Below are positions 1-10,593 of a stretch of DNA of 30,713 bases, piece by piece (position 1 is the first letter of the stretch; each line of letters starts with the position of its first letter). Position numbers and translations under genes: made by a program. The notes below the pieces were generated by a model, which was not told the DNA's origin, made no database searches, and worked only from the letters and a program-made list of their open reading frames with translations. The DNA comes from Saccoglossus kowalevskii (lineage: Eukaryota > Hemichordata > Enteropneusta > Harrimaniidae): assembly GCF_000003605.2 (NCBI RefSeq), contig NW_003158729.1:288115-318827 (forward strand). The letters are read 5' to 3'.

Positions 1-710
1 AAAGGTGTACAAGTCTTTGTGTGAAAACATTATTGAAGAGCCAAATATTGCCATAGATTTCCAACATTTGTATGGGATGAAACAAAATGTAATTTTCAAA
101 CTACCTTTCAAGACAACAATCTCCACAGATCTTAGAGCATTCCAATACAAAATTCTACACAGAGTTTTAACAACTAATGTAAAACTGTATAAATGGAAAA
201 TAATAAATTCCCCCAAGACGAAACATTAGAACACCTATTTGTTAACTGTATTGTTGTAAAGAGACTGTGGAGACTGTTGCAAAGTGATTGCAAACTTATT
301 GCCAATTTGGTTTGTAATGTCAAAAATAGTATTATAGGTCTATGTGAACCGGAAAATATATTATTAAATCATTTTATTTTATTATTTAAAAAATATGTAT
401 ATACATGTAGGGTTCAAAAGGTTCATCCAACATAATACGCATATAAGAGTTGGATCAGGGAAAATAGAAATATTGAACTACAAATCGCAATAAACAAAAA
501 CAAAGAGCTTATCCATTATCAGAAATGGGAACCATTAACTAATTGGTTAGATAATGGGTAAATTTAGATGTTATACCAGATCATTTTTTTTTTCTTAGTT
601 TTATTTTTCCTTCCTTTTTCCTTTATGTGTTGTAATGTTTTGTGCTGTATGTCCATTATTGAAACGAAATAAAAATATTGTTTAAATAAAAAAAAATAAA
701 ATAAAATAAA
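1..710 (+). mobile_element. 3' end of a Tx1/L1-type non-LTR retrotransposon (LINE)
   Basis: The left edge of the window starts inside the C-terminal part of a LINE reverse-transcriptase polyprotein (see 2-561). After the stop at 559-561 comes a short 3' untranslated region, then AATAAA at 668-673 and an A-rich tail with AAAAT-type repeats ending about 710. That arrangement of ORF2 C-terminus, short UTR, polyadenylation signal and A-rich tail is what LINE insertion leaves behind. The 5' part lies outside the window, so it cannot be said whether the copy was full length. No target-site duplication can be checked because the left flank is missing. Identification rests on remembered family motifs, not on a search. 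Confidence 0.8.
2..561 (+). pseudogene. LINE ORF2 C-terminal fragment, disrupted
   Basis: The first segment (frame of position 2, to about 210) contains LRAFQYKILHRVLTTNVKLY and a KWKI motif, typical of the segment just after the reverse-transcriptase palm in Tx1/L1 elements. The second segment (frame of position 193) contains ETLEHLFVNC, the H-x4-C half of the usual CCHC zinc knuckle, then RLW. It continues past a TAA at 433-435 with KSWIRENRNIELQIAI and QKWEPL, the usual C-terminal end, to the TAA at 559-561. The first Cys pair of the knuckle is missing where the frame changes (about 200-225), so a small deletion probably caused the frameshift. With one frameshift and one nonsense codon it cannot make functional protein. 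It would belong to ORF2, which carries endonuclease and reverse transcriptase for target-primed insertion. Confidence 0.78.
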
Positions 711-769
711 TGCGTAATTATTTTTTTTTACAAAAAAAGTAATTTTTCACTTTTGATTAAGTAACTCAC

Positions 770-848
770 CGTAAAATGCAGATACGGGCATGACACAACA
801 CACCTTTGAAAAGCTTGAAGTCTGGCGATTCCAAAAATATATACATTC
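770..848 (-). CDS. Weak candidate internal exon, minus strand
   Basis: On the minus strand an acceptor-like CCCAG ends at 849, and the donor GTGAGT reads from 769 to 764. The 79-nt segment between them is open in two frames. One frame gives a peptide beginning MYIFLESPDFKLF and containing two cysteines. The other begins NVYIFGIARLQAF. I do not recognise either. The donor matches the consensus well, but the acceptor lacks a clear pyrimidine tract. Its position between a LINE tail and a dispersed repeat arm makes a repeat-derived origin as likely as a real exon. No partner exon was found. Confidence 0.15.
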
Positions 849-900
849 CTGGGTCTATTTGTAGTCGTTTGGTCACAATTAGAAGATGAAAAAAAGTATG

Positions 901-924
901 CAAATAATAGTCCCGCTACCTTAA
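901..924 (-). repeat. Left arm of a long-distance inverted repeat
   Basis: Read on the minus strand, these 24 bases match the plus strand of 30213-30236 at 23 of 24 positions, the difference being G for A. The arm begins TTAAGGTAGCG and ends GACTATTATTTG. Flanking sequence on either side does not align by eye. A 24-base match with one mismatch is not expected by chance in 30 kb, so the two are copies of one repeat, perhaps a transposon end. Confidence 0.6.
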
Positions 925-1398
925 GTGTGATAACCAGTAATAGTTAAGAATAAGTATGCTTAACACAGTTACAGTCACAGTTAAGCTGTGGTGGTAGTCA
1001 ACATAACGTTGGTTTACTAGTCCGCAAAAAGTGTAGTGAGCAGTGAAGGTAGTCAATACTAAGTGTGCAAGCAAGTGAAGGTAGTCAACATTAAGAATTA
1101 AAGTTTTCTGTAAAAAACAAATCTGCGTAAATGCATGGGTGATATATGGTACTACATATCTGCCTAAAGACTTCAAAATGAAGTAGCTTTATTTGGATGT
1201 CTTGCGACGCAAAGTCTTGTCCTGAATAAAACCGCATATAATACTGGACACCTGGTTAAAATCACTAGAATGGCCGAGTTAAATGAAAGACTCATACAAG
1301 ATTTGGTCTTTAATGAGGCATGGGGTCGATACTGTGGGTACTGATTGAAAGCTTTTCCACGATTTATTCTTAATCATGCGTCACGAAAGGTGGACGAG
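925..1398. other. Noncoding stretch with a short direct repeat
   Basis: No gene is recognised. Around 1040-1100 the phrase GTGAAGGTAGTCAA occurs twice, about 32 bp apart, with a third partial copy near 990-1002. This looks like the remains of a small tandem duplication. A minus-strand open frame of 86 codons at 916-1176 has no recognisable motif and is treated as chance. Confidence 0.4.
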
Positions 1399-1770
1399 TT
1401 ATTTGCCAATGACTTTCTCGTAGACCACAGGTAACCCTCGCCCTAAACACCAATTCTTTTTGAATACACTGAGCGGAAATCGATGTAGTAGGGCGAAATG
1501 TCGACTGTTGTAACTGATTAAGCTCGAATAAACAACATGCAAGTCTGGTGGCATTTTGCAAGTCGCGCGAGCTTTAACAGTCAGCCATTGATTAATATAC
1601 TCATCGTAGATAACTAGTGAAACGTATGGACCCTTCCAACGAGGAATTAAGACTTTGTGATATGCCTGACGTACTCTCTGATGGCCAAACGATGCCAATC
1701 TCCAAGTGAGCCTACTTTTAAAAGGATAGTGATCAATAAAAGCTTGACAGGTTTCAAGTTATATTGTCAT
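1399..1770 (-). pseudogene. Ty3/gypsy-like integrase C-terminal remnant
   Basis: On the minus strand the 99-codon frame from 1698 to 1399 contains PRWKGPY at residues 19-25. It is followed about 30 residues later by VVYSSLISYNSR (residues 55-66). This spacing matches the K-x-x-W-x-GP(Y/F) strand and the later VVH-x-x-RLKPY strand near the end of gypsy-type integrases, in the chromodomain-like C-terminal region. The second motif has lost its charged residues (SSLIS where family members usually have DRLKP), so the copy is degraded. A possible VGSLGDW-like piece lies in another frame just upstream (about 1700-1745), suggesting a frameshift. No protease, reverse transcriptase, RNase H, catalytic integrase core or LTR was seen nearby. 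It is a short relic, and a chance resemblance is still possible. Confidence 0.42.
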
Positions 1771-4560
1771 AGGTTCATGAACAAAATGTCATTTGTGAAT
1801 CTGAAGCAATGTTCCAAACAACGTGTATAGCCTCTAAGTGGTCATGCTATCTAATGATGATGATGATTTTAAAAGGTGTAAAATAGGTCACGATTAGGCT
1901 AAGAAACTGCTTTAAACGAATAATAAGGTTAAGTTATTTGAAAAACAAAACAAAAACAATGCATTGCATTGCCCGCTGACAAAATGTATTCCTCTACCTA
2001 TCTTTCAAGTAAATCGGTAATAGTTCATGTTGGTCTGAATGGCGATATAGTCTAACCACTGCATAGAGGGTGTTCGTACTTTTTGTATATTCATTCGCAC
2101 TAGTTTCTATTGGTCCAAATGGAAATATTGTTAATCCGCTTCTAATCGTGTCTTTCTCTACATTTACTTTTTCTACATCTACATATTGATAAAGGTGGCG
2201 ATGTTTAGCACAAACTGTCAAATTCTCGTTTTTTCTTTCTCTCTATTCAAACAGAAATCATTTGATTATGACGGATGCTAGAATGTGTTGAGCAGGATGA
2301 AGCTCACTCTCATCGTTATCGAAACACCTGATATCGTTGGCTGGTAATAGTTTCTATCTTATAGATTGTTTTGACGATTTTCAGTACTTTTTTGTGATCT
2401 TCGACATGTCTGTTTTACTATACGACTAAGATCTATGGTTGGGTTTGTTATTTCTACTTGTCAACGGTTCATTATCACCTTTTTAGTACTTTGGCCATAG
2501 TTCACTCTATTTGTACACTAGTTAAAAGAGCTTTCGTTTTAAGCTTCCATGTCGATGTAATATTAAAATATTCTTTTATGATACCAATTTAAGCCTAGCT
2601 CAATTTTAGCTTCGACACTATTGAGATCCCAGTTCAGGTTTCACATCCATCATTATCAGTATTTACATTTTCAAATAACGAGTTCTGGATACACATGTCA
2701 TTCAAATATGCGGATATTAATGGGAAACAGTTGCTTTAAGCTGCTTAAACAAATCAAATGATTAAGAGTGCAAATAGCGCAGGCAGAGGTGATGTAGGCG
2801 AATCTCCGTACATTGTTATCAGCGGTGCGCTCAACCATTAAAAGCACACAGGGGAGCACTCAACACGTTACATCAATACTAGTCTGTAATCGCCTAAGAT
2901 CCGAACAAGACATCTACAGCGTAAATCAGACAGTGGTTTTACAATGTGTATGTTTGATTGGGGCAGTATTTAAAACACAACTTTTTGGGATGAGGAATAA
3001 GGTGTCATTTCAAAAAAATGAAAACATCGTCTGGCTGATAATGATAACTCGTGAATCATATTCGTACACGTAATACCGCTAAGTTAATACATACTGTATC
3101 TCAACCGAATTGAACATGGAATTGACACGATATTTACATTCTGAAATGTACAGTAAGCAGACGACGTTATCTCGACCAACTCCTTAAAACACACTTATCA
3201 AGCAATTCATTAGTTATTCATAACAACAAGAAACGTGGCCCATCAACTCCACACGGTTCTTCTTAACAACCTCCAAATATAAAAATGCTTTTTTTTAACG
3301 CACGGTCTATCCACAGTATGCTATTAATGTAACAATGTGTAAAACATCTCGAATATTCTCATGTAATGAGGAACATTTAAAAACACAATTAAACATTTCA
3401 TTAGAGTTTGCATTACATTTAGAATGTATTGTCATTGCTAATATTGTTCTGAAGACAAAAGATATTAATATGTTGCAAGTTGTATTATTTGTTTGCCAAC
3501 CATGTGGTCCAACTCTTATTCAGATTCAATTTATGCAAGCAATGCAATACGCTTCTATTGATATTGTTTCTGGTTTGACAGAAAATAAATATTTTGTAGA
3601 TGGCGGATTTTAGAAGGGAAACTATTGTTTATTTGATTGACTTGGAGTAAATGTTGTTATAAATTAGACAAATTGCGGATATTTACATTTATGACCAGGC
3701 TTCTACGTTACAACATGCAATTGCCCCAGCAATATTCATTGTAGACAACCACGATAGTTGCCAAAAATCATTTATAGATGGAATTATTAGTGCGTTACAA
3801 ATTCCATTGAAAGTTTCAGTGACAGAAAACGCCTCACCAATGTAATATTCTGTAACATTCAATACAGTGTATATGTTTCTTTTTTGCAAGATATAGCGGT
3901 TTTTGTTTATATGACACAGATGCAGTTTCGTTGACCCTTGGAATAATACAAATTACGCTTTTTTTTAATTTTCAGACATTGTTAGCAACAAACTATTGAG
4001 TTCAAATATGTAGATAACATGGAGCATTGCTGCAAGAGAACAAAACACACTATCAACAATATTATATGTTTTTTGTGTGGCTAATTTGCATATTCATTAA
4101 CCTATTGCAAATTATGTAAAATTAAGTAGTTACAACTCTCACAGAAACATGAGATATTTTCACATACATATTATATTTTCCATTATTTATATAGAGATTT
4201 CTAAATTGTGCATAACGGTTGAACAAAATACGTATTTGTACATTTCACAGTAATTTAAATGTTTTTAGTATGTTTTACATGTGACAGAGCTTATCTACAT
4301 AGAAGGAATGCAAAACTGTTCTGTTAGGGCCAACGAGTGCCCACGAACCTGCATGTGTAACTTAACATTGTTCTTTCGGAAATTGAATACATACTCGTTT
4401 CAATCCTGAATGCCAACGCGTGAACCTCATTTACACCCAAAGACTGCAAAAAAATCCGATCATATTATGCTTGATGTTTGAAACTCATACTCTACTGATT
4501 TACCTTAATCAATTACAAACAAATTAAATGGACATAATTAAATGTTTATTTGCATAAAGA
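1771..4560. other. Noncoding stretch, no gene recognised
   Basis: Reading all frames gave only short open frames of low complexity, with no domain motif and no convincing pair of splice sites. The frames at 1994-2221 (-), 2813-3073 (+), 3335-3613 (+) and 3689-3889 (-) look random in composition. A short GATGAT run lies near 1855-1866. No tandem repeat or transposon end was identified. Confidence 0.5.
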
Positions 4561-4591
4561 AATTCCGTTCTTTGTAGTACGTTGCCTGGAA

Positions 4592-4604
4592 GGGGGGGGG
4601 GGGG
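4592..4604 (+). repeat. G13 homopolymer
   Basis: Thirteen consecutive G residues, unusual in such AT-rich DNA. The run could be length-variable, prone to sequencing error, or able to join a G-rich secondary structure, though no companion G-runs lie close by. Confidence 0.9.
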
Positions 4605-4721
4605 CTGGTGCAGGTAGGACATCCAACCACTTACTTTTCAATAAATATGTACCTCTTTACGCCTTTTTGATAAAACGAGGCATTTTGTCGTTCTTTTCGA
4701 AGGTTTTTGTGCATCTGAATC

Positions 4722-5019
4722 TTAAAGGGCGGTGGTCGTCGCGCTGCGCATGTGCGACATTTGTGTCGCTAAATATCGATTTTCCCACAATCCAATGCGG
4801 TATTTTAATGGATATCACAAGAATGGGGTTTGACCTGGGTGCGACCTGCACCACCGGTGACTTCTTCGATGCATTCCAATCACCTAAAAATACCTTATTA
4901 CAGCTTGGTAACGTCTCGGTTCGTACTCGTTGATCTGCGCAACAGTCAAAGTCGCCATATTTGTTTATATGAGACCCATATATCTTGCGCACGCGTGGCG
5001 CTACGATTACCGCTCTTAA
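4722..5019. mobile_element. TTAA-flanked inverted-repeat element (MITE-like), copy 1
   Basis: The left end reads TTAAAGGGCGGTGGTCGTCG. The right end, read from the other strand from 5019 inwards, begins TTAAGAGCGGTAATCGTAGC. The arms stay similar for about 39 bp, through a GCGC-rich stretch. The segment is 298 bp, bounded by TTAA at 4722-4725 and at 5016-5019. The first 21 bases of the left arm match the left arm of the element at 20677-20809 at 18 positions, so the two are members of one family. Open frames on both strands inside it are not recognised as transposase, so it is best read as a non-autonomous element. TTAA duplication suggests piggyBac-type insertion, but the terminal bases do not begin CCC as in canonical piggyBac, so the superfamily is open. 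Confidence 0.6.
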
Positions 5020-5145
5020 AAAAACACTTTCATGTTATCTTGCACGACCCGAGTAGCTGTTAGTCTTGTAAAAAGTAACTCCTTCTGTTGTTTCCGTGAA
5101 TCTAAACTTCGAAAAGTAAACGCCCGTCTCTGCAAAATTCAGAAC

Positions 5146-5413
5146 GCACATGCGTATAACCCGACCAGCCAAGTGCCTTCCGGGATACGTTTCGGAAAGT
5201 TTATCTGCCATGATCAAAAACAAATAATAGGCAGTATTTTAATTAAAATGTGTGCTAGCTCTATCAGCGGTCTTTACGCATGATAACATGACATTATTTG
5301 CATATAGCGAAAATATTCAGATTGGCCATATTTCAAACAGTTATCACAACATTTTGACTAGTCGGGAGCTATGTTTTGATTTCATATTTACCCGACCTGA
5401 TACGCATGCGCAT
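5146..5413. repeat. Second inverted-repeat block with CATGCGTAT arms
   Basis: The left arm (5146-5163) reads GCACATGCGTATAACCC. The right arm, read from the minus strand starting at 5413, begins GCGCATGCGTATCAGG. Twelve or more of the first sixteen positions match, with ATGCGTAT shared exactly. The roughly 270 bp between could be a second MITE-like insertion lying close to the element ending at 5019. No target-site duplication was identified, and the arms are short, so this is tentative. Confidence 0.3.
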
Positions 5414-5416
5414 CAC

Positions 5417-7606
5417 ACAAAATCACACACGACTACCCGTATGAATCAGTTTATCTCAAAAATGGCTTTTCGCAGCAGAATATTGGTTTCTTCGCGATTT
5501 ACTGAGTAGAGGAGTATAATGGTTAATATAAATTGACAATTGCTTTGCGAAGCTGAACCCAAATTATAAGTAACGGTCTTTACAAACTTTCGTAAACCTA
5601 AGCTTCGTGCGGCTTTGACCCAATTTAACTGAACACATTATATTTCCGTATACACATTTTTATGAAATGTTCCGTAAAATGCCGTCGCAAAACACGTGCA
5701 GTGGCTTAGCGGATAATACTAAGAAGTTCACTGACCGTGATCGGACCACTCTCTGGATTCTCACAACGCTAAGATGATGTATCACCAATAAGATCATGTC
5801 TGCATTAATGTTCCAAATAGAGCGTTGGTTTTACAGCTCAGAGAGTCGGTGATACCATGTACAAATACATTGATCGATTCCAGTTGACGTATCATGCGCC
5901 ATGTGTAAATAATGTGAAATGGAGAATTGTACAAACGAAATAGATCTAAGAAGTAATTTGCATATCATTCACTTGATATCTTAGTGTTGACATTTGAACT
6001 TCCGTACACGCTAGATACACCCCAGGTGTAGAAAGAATCGCCGACATGAGTATATTTTGTTATCTGTGCTAAACGTGTTTATTCTTTTGATTGAATTCTT
6101 TGCTAGCGTACTTCCACGGAACACGCGCACGCAAGCATTGTGAGGTATGTGGATTAGTATGTGGATTATACGGTGTACGGAGTATCGATTGCTCTCATTT
6201 CATGGTTGAAAGAAGCCGATGATATCATTTTTGGTATAACAACCACGTGTGAAATTGAGTTGCCGTTTTGGACCCTGGTTTTTAGTTAGCGCAATCGACA
6301 ATCTACTCGCACCTAATCAAGCCTGTTCCCTAGAAACGACCAGGGTCAGTGTTTAATTAGCATAAAGTTCGTTATAATTTATGCTAATCTAAACGAATTT
6401 ATCCAACTTATATACTCTCGATTGGGAGAGGACGGGTTGCTCCATTCCTTTTTCATTGTGCAGGTTATTAAATTGATTGAGGAATCATCTGTATATTTTG
6501 TCCTTATATCTGTGCCGACAAGAGTGTTACTAAGTCGCCGACTTGTTCCCATGTGCTAGTAAATCAGGATAAAACTAGCATAATTCCACTTTTATTATCA
6601 TCCAGGAGCAAACATTCATAAAGTGTGACAGCTGTACTAACACCAGTGAAGTTGATTTGTTAAACTGATGTGAAGCGTGGGCTATTCAACCATCTGACGC
6701 TAGAAGACTGTCTCATTAGGAATTCTATATATCAGCCTCGCTTTCGGAAATCCAGTTTTATCAATCGGGGCGCGCTGCTTCTCAGTTTCACATTTTTTTG
6801 TTGTAGGCAACTTGGACTATCGCCTTCTACGTGTACGATTTTTGTTCTCTGCTGACTCTACGACATGCGCTGTTTTAAGAAATATAAAGCTGCTCGTAGT
6901 ACAGTGACATGCTCCGAAATGGAAACGACATCATCTTAGCTTGTATGTAGAACTCGGTTATCCAGTGCTGTGTTTTGTGACACGCCGTTAGCAGCAATGG
7001 TAAATCCCCCATTGGGAGGAGGTTTATTTACGTAGTGTATATCGTTGTGTGACTTTAAAGACACAATCATCACTACATCGTTATATACGTATATAAATAT
7101 ATTACTATATTACATTCTGTTAGGGTTGCCAAATAGAAGAGCCACGACATCATCCAGTATTTTTTTTACATTAGTACTATGTGAGCCGTTTGTAATTGCC
7201 GCAATTGGTAGTGCGGTCAAATGTACATTCGAGCGATGCGATGTTACAATTACATTTTGAGATATAACACACCAACAGTGTCATACTGGTGATCGCTTGG
7301 GATATGTTGTTTTCGCAGTGAGTTAATGGTGAGAATTCGTAAAGTGGATATATATCTAAATATATATCTTTGACCGCACCATGTTATTCTCTATCGGCGA
7401 CGTGCGCACGTATATACACGACCCAACCGAGAAGTAACTGGTAACGGCGATGTTCTTGTGTATCGCTTGGAGTAAGTGTGTCTGCAGCAGTGCTTTTGAT
7501 TACATTGTCAATAAGAATCGTGTCGCTGTTGCTGTGGCATTTGCTACAACGCTTAAATAACTAACGGGATCGCTGTATCTTTAATATTGTGCGTGGTATC
7601 AACGAC
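5417..7606. other. Upstream region of the signal-peptide exon; promoter not resolved
   Basis: This stretch precedes the candidate first coding exon at 7607. It has no recognisable coding domain. TATAAAG at 6883-6889 could be a TATA box, but the distance to the ATG would imply a 5' leader of about 690 nt or an upstream noncoding exon, and no clear initiator was found. A short upstream open frame begins at the ATG near 6997 and closes after about 12 codons. The last in-frame stop before the main ATG is TAA at 7562-7564. The region is moderately rich in CpG by eye. Confidence 0.3.
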
Positions 7607-7667
7607 ATGAAAGGTGTGGGGATATCATATTTTCTGACTCTTGTGATTTTCCTCCAGGCGACTGTAG
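7607..7667 (+). CDS. Putative first coding exon encoding a signal peptide
   Basis: The exon reads MKGVGISYFLTLVIFLQATV followed by the first base of a split Gly codon. It has a basic N-terminus, a hydrophobic core (ISYFLTLVIFL) and a small-residue ATVG end, which is a textbook secretory signal with cleavage near the exon end. The ATG has G at -3, and an in-frame TAA lies upstream at 7562-7564, so this is the first possible Met in the frame. The exon ends at G7667, followed by GTGAGT, a near-perfect donor, giving a phase-1 intron. Signal-peptide exons ending in phase 1 are common in genes for secreted and cell-surface proteins built from phase-1 domain exons. The mature protein is unknown. Downstream acceptors in matching phase occur at 8077, 19933 and 30141, and the true next exon may lie beyond the window. 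No homology is recognised. The alternative is a chance combination of signal-like ORF and donor. Confidence 0.45.
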
Positions 7668-8076
7668 GTGAGTGAGTTACTGTTTATTTTTTTCCTTTCC
7701 AATACAATATAGCACAATAATTCAAACTATTTCTACTATTCGAGGTACATATGAGAACCTTACGCAATACATAGCGTATTAGTGGTGTCTAGAATAGTAC
7801 GTGTGGCGAATACAAATCATTCTACTAACTAATAAAATACTACATTTTACCGACACAGTCAATCGGTTTTGAAACCGCAGATTCAATTCATTCCAAGTGT
7901 TCTGGCCACGTATGTCGTGTATCTGCAATACTCATCAATATTCTACTCAATACATGTCTTATAAACGCCCTGACCCTCGTTATTTACACTGTATGATCCG
8001 GTTCATCACGATGGGGGTAACCTAATCTTTTTTGTGAACATACACGTATATATTGAAATGTGTTGTTATATGACAG

Positions 8077-8252
8077 GGTCACAATTGAACAGCGTGTATC
8101 TATGTACCTTTGTGTCGAACTGTTACGTCGGCAGCTGTTTCCAATCCCCTCCGCCTAGTACCAGCATAAAATGCCATCCAAAGAAACTGATGATGTATAC
8201 CTTAAAATCAATCACCACCAACCGTCGCGGTATGATAGAATTTATATATTAG
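8077..8252 (+). CDS. Possible second exon of the signal-peptide gene, Cys-containing
   Basis: AG at 8075-8076 preceded by a TGTTGTTATATGAC tract is a weak acceptor. Joining G7667 to GG at 8077 restores a Gly codon and keeps the frame open for 58 codons to TAG at 8250-8252. The peptide would start SQLNSVYLCTFVSNC and contain four cysteines in its first half (YLC, SNC, GSC, IKC), then a basic tail with TNRRG. Four cysteines after a signal peptide suggest a small disulfide-bonded secreted peptide of about 58 residues, but no family is recognised. The intron would be 409 bp. An ATTAAA at about 8483 could serve for polyadenylation. The phase match has a one-in-three chance of arising at random and the pyrimidine tract is poor. 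Confidence 0.25.
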
Positions 8253-8534
8253 CGATTCTAGCGGTAAAACAGCATCTACCCGCTGTTACTAAGCGTGTTG
8301 TCATGACAACAATCCTAGTTAACAATCCTACTGTTGAAGTTACGAACATGACCTTACGTAATCCTGTATGATGTTTGCTGCAGAGGTATAATTTTGTAAT
8401 TCTACAAGCGTTAATTTAATGGATCGATTTGATTTTTTTATAAACGATAAACTCTCTACTGACTATTTTGACTGAACACCAAATTAAAGGCTTATCTTTG
8501 TTAAAATCGTTACGCATATTACTACTTCAAGGTG

Positions 8535-8745
8535 CATTCCACGTAAACTCGTAACGCAAGGTATCAAATGAAAGACATAAAATAGTTAAAATTGTAATGA
8601 AAGTTTCCCAATGGTAAAAGGCATACCCTATGTAAACTCGTAACGCAAGTTTCCCAATTGAAAGCATATTCTAGGTACACACGTGACGCAAGTTGCCCAA
8701 TTAAAAAAACTGTACTCGTTAAACTCATAACACTTGGCGTAGAAC
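8535..8745 (+). repeat. Degenerate tandem repeat, about 43-46 bp unit
   Basis: The phrase GTAAACTCGTAACGCAAG occurs at 8543 and 8632, with close variants at 8675 and near 8718, and a decayed copy near 8594 (GTAATGAAAGTTTCCCAA). The second half of each unit contains TTTCCCAATTGAAAGGCAT-like sequence. About five diverged copies with small indels are present, so this is an old minisatellite. Confidence 0.65.
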
Positions 8746-10518
8746 AGAATAATCTTTTGAGTAACGTGGAGACAGCTCTCAATTTCACCCTGTCAAACCG
8801 CAATTTAGCTGTCTACTCGGCAAATTAGACGCACCAATTGACATCCTCTACTTTGCATTCATTGTCGATATTGATGGCCCTTTACCGACAATTCAACACA
8901 CAAGAAGGTCGCCAAACTCAAAGATATAATGCTTCAGAAAACAGTAGGAGAGAAGTCAAACAGGGACAGTTGGCAGACATACATGGATAGTTGATACTCT
9001 CAATAAGTGTAATACTGTTACCATGTGTACGTAAGTCACGTTACTGTCTTTAATCTTAGTGGAGGTCACCCACAAACGTTATCTGTATCCGGTAAGTATC
9101 TTATTCCATTAGTATTGATTGGAGATATCGATAATAATTTTTAACACATGCCATCTTTATGACACGTTTTGACTGACTCCTTTTAAAGTGACAAACATAT
9201 AGTGGCGAATTGAATGTAACACGCAGGTTAATACATGTTTTGTTAATACACAAACGGACCGCTGTTGGCGTATTGACTGCTTCTTCTGACTAATCATCGG
9301 AATTTCGCGAGTTCAAATTCTACATTGGGTTGAAAACTAAAGTAGGGCTCCCCACGCACTTGTTTTTCCACATGCTTTGATAAGGGAAAGACATTACTGA
9401 TTTTAATGGTGGACTCTTTGACAACAAGTGTCACCATACGTATAATGGTCATTATCAAGCATTGACGTTCTGATTAAAAATGTCGTCTTACGGTTGATGG
9501 CGCAGGTCATAAAATGCAAATAAATGCGATTATTTAAGTTTAGTTTGCGGTTTCTTTCTACCGATATCTGTTTCAAGGTGACTCATAGAATACACGAAAT
9601 ATCTCACAGTCGGTCTAAATTGACAATGCACGGAAACACTTAACAATCGATATCGTGTCGCAAATTATTCTGCATCGATCTGCGTTGGTTGGTTTCAATA
9701 TAACACCTCTCAATTTGAAAAAAAGAATTGCATAGTACTGAGATAATTGATTACAGTACGAGCAATCTGCCATTACCAGGGTAACTTTAATTACACACGC
9801 AAATCAGTTTTTCCGGAAGAGTTTATTTAAAAAAAAAATTACTTAGAATCATTGCGACCTTTCACAGTTACTTAGCTAAATCATTAAAGCGGGTTCGCCC
9901 ATAGTAGATCTTATCCAACAGTGATGTTTGTCAATTTCATGTTGCGAAACTGTTATGTATTTATTATATGCATACATAAAATTGTTTCTAACAATTTGTA
10001 AGTTTAATTTGCCGTCATGCCACAATTGAACTATTTCAATAATTCACACGAATATAGTCTATAATTTGATTCATATATGTAGGTACTGACATCTATAATA
10101 GAATTATTAAATGAGACTCAAAATACATTCGTAATTCCCTTGAGTAGCTTGCAATGTAAGTATGGTCGCTGCTATCGCTACAAAATAGTATTAATATATT
10201 CTTGGTGAAAACTTTTATTTTGAACACACTTTCAATCCAACCGTCTCTATAAAGAACCATTAACTGAATGGTTTATGTAGATACCTCCCTGAATATGACA
10301 TTTATTCAACTCGGCTGCGACTCGGTGAATATTAAATAAAAAAAAACACTCCATAATCATTGACAAACTTTTTAATGTCCAGTTTATTGAGTACGTGTGT
10401 TCACGTAAATGTTTTAAAGTGTGGGATAGCAATTACAATTAGTTTCGATACAACTAGGGAATAATCAAATACTAACGCACTGGCGGCACACATACATACG
10501 TATAATTGTTATTCCAGG
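8746..10518. other. Noncoding stretch, no gene recognised
   Basis: No open frame with recognisable motifs and no clear exon was found. A short A/T homopolymer stretch lies near 9828-9839. A TTATTCCAG acceptor-like end at 10518 precedes the CpG-richer block that follows. Confidence 0.4.
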
Positions 10519-10593
10519 GTTTCACACCGGTATATGTAACAGTTAATATAGTCTATGAATGCTTGCCTGGGTCACAGTGGACCGCAGGTTCAA

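Noticed and set aside
4550-4992. Overlapping frames of 127 (+) and 111 (-) codons
   Set aside because: They span the G13 run and the inverted-repeat element. Neither resembles a transposase or any family I know.
4744-5413. Cluster of NRF1-like TGCGCATG sites suggesting a CpG-type promoter
   Set aside because: The sites fall in the arms of inverted-repeat elements (4722-5019 and 5146-5413), so they are explained by transposon ends. No gene starts nearby.
5698-5770. tRNA-derived SINE or tRNA-like promoter (TGGCTTAGCGG resembles an A box, GATCGGACC a B box)
   Set aside because: The B box match is poor, no cloverleaf can be drawn, and no A-rich tail or target-site duplication was found.
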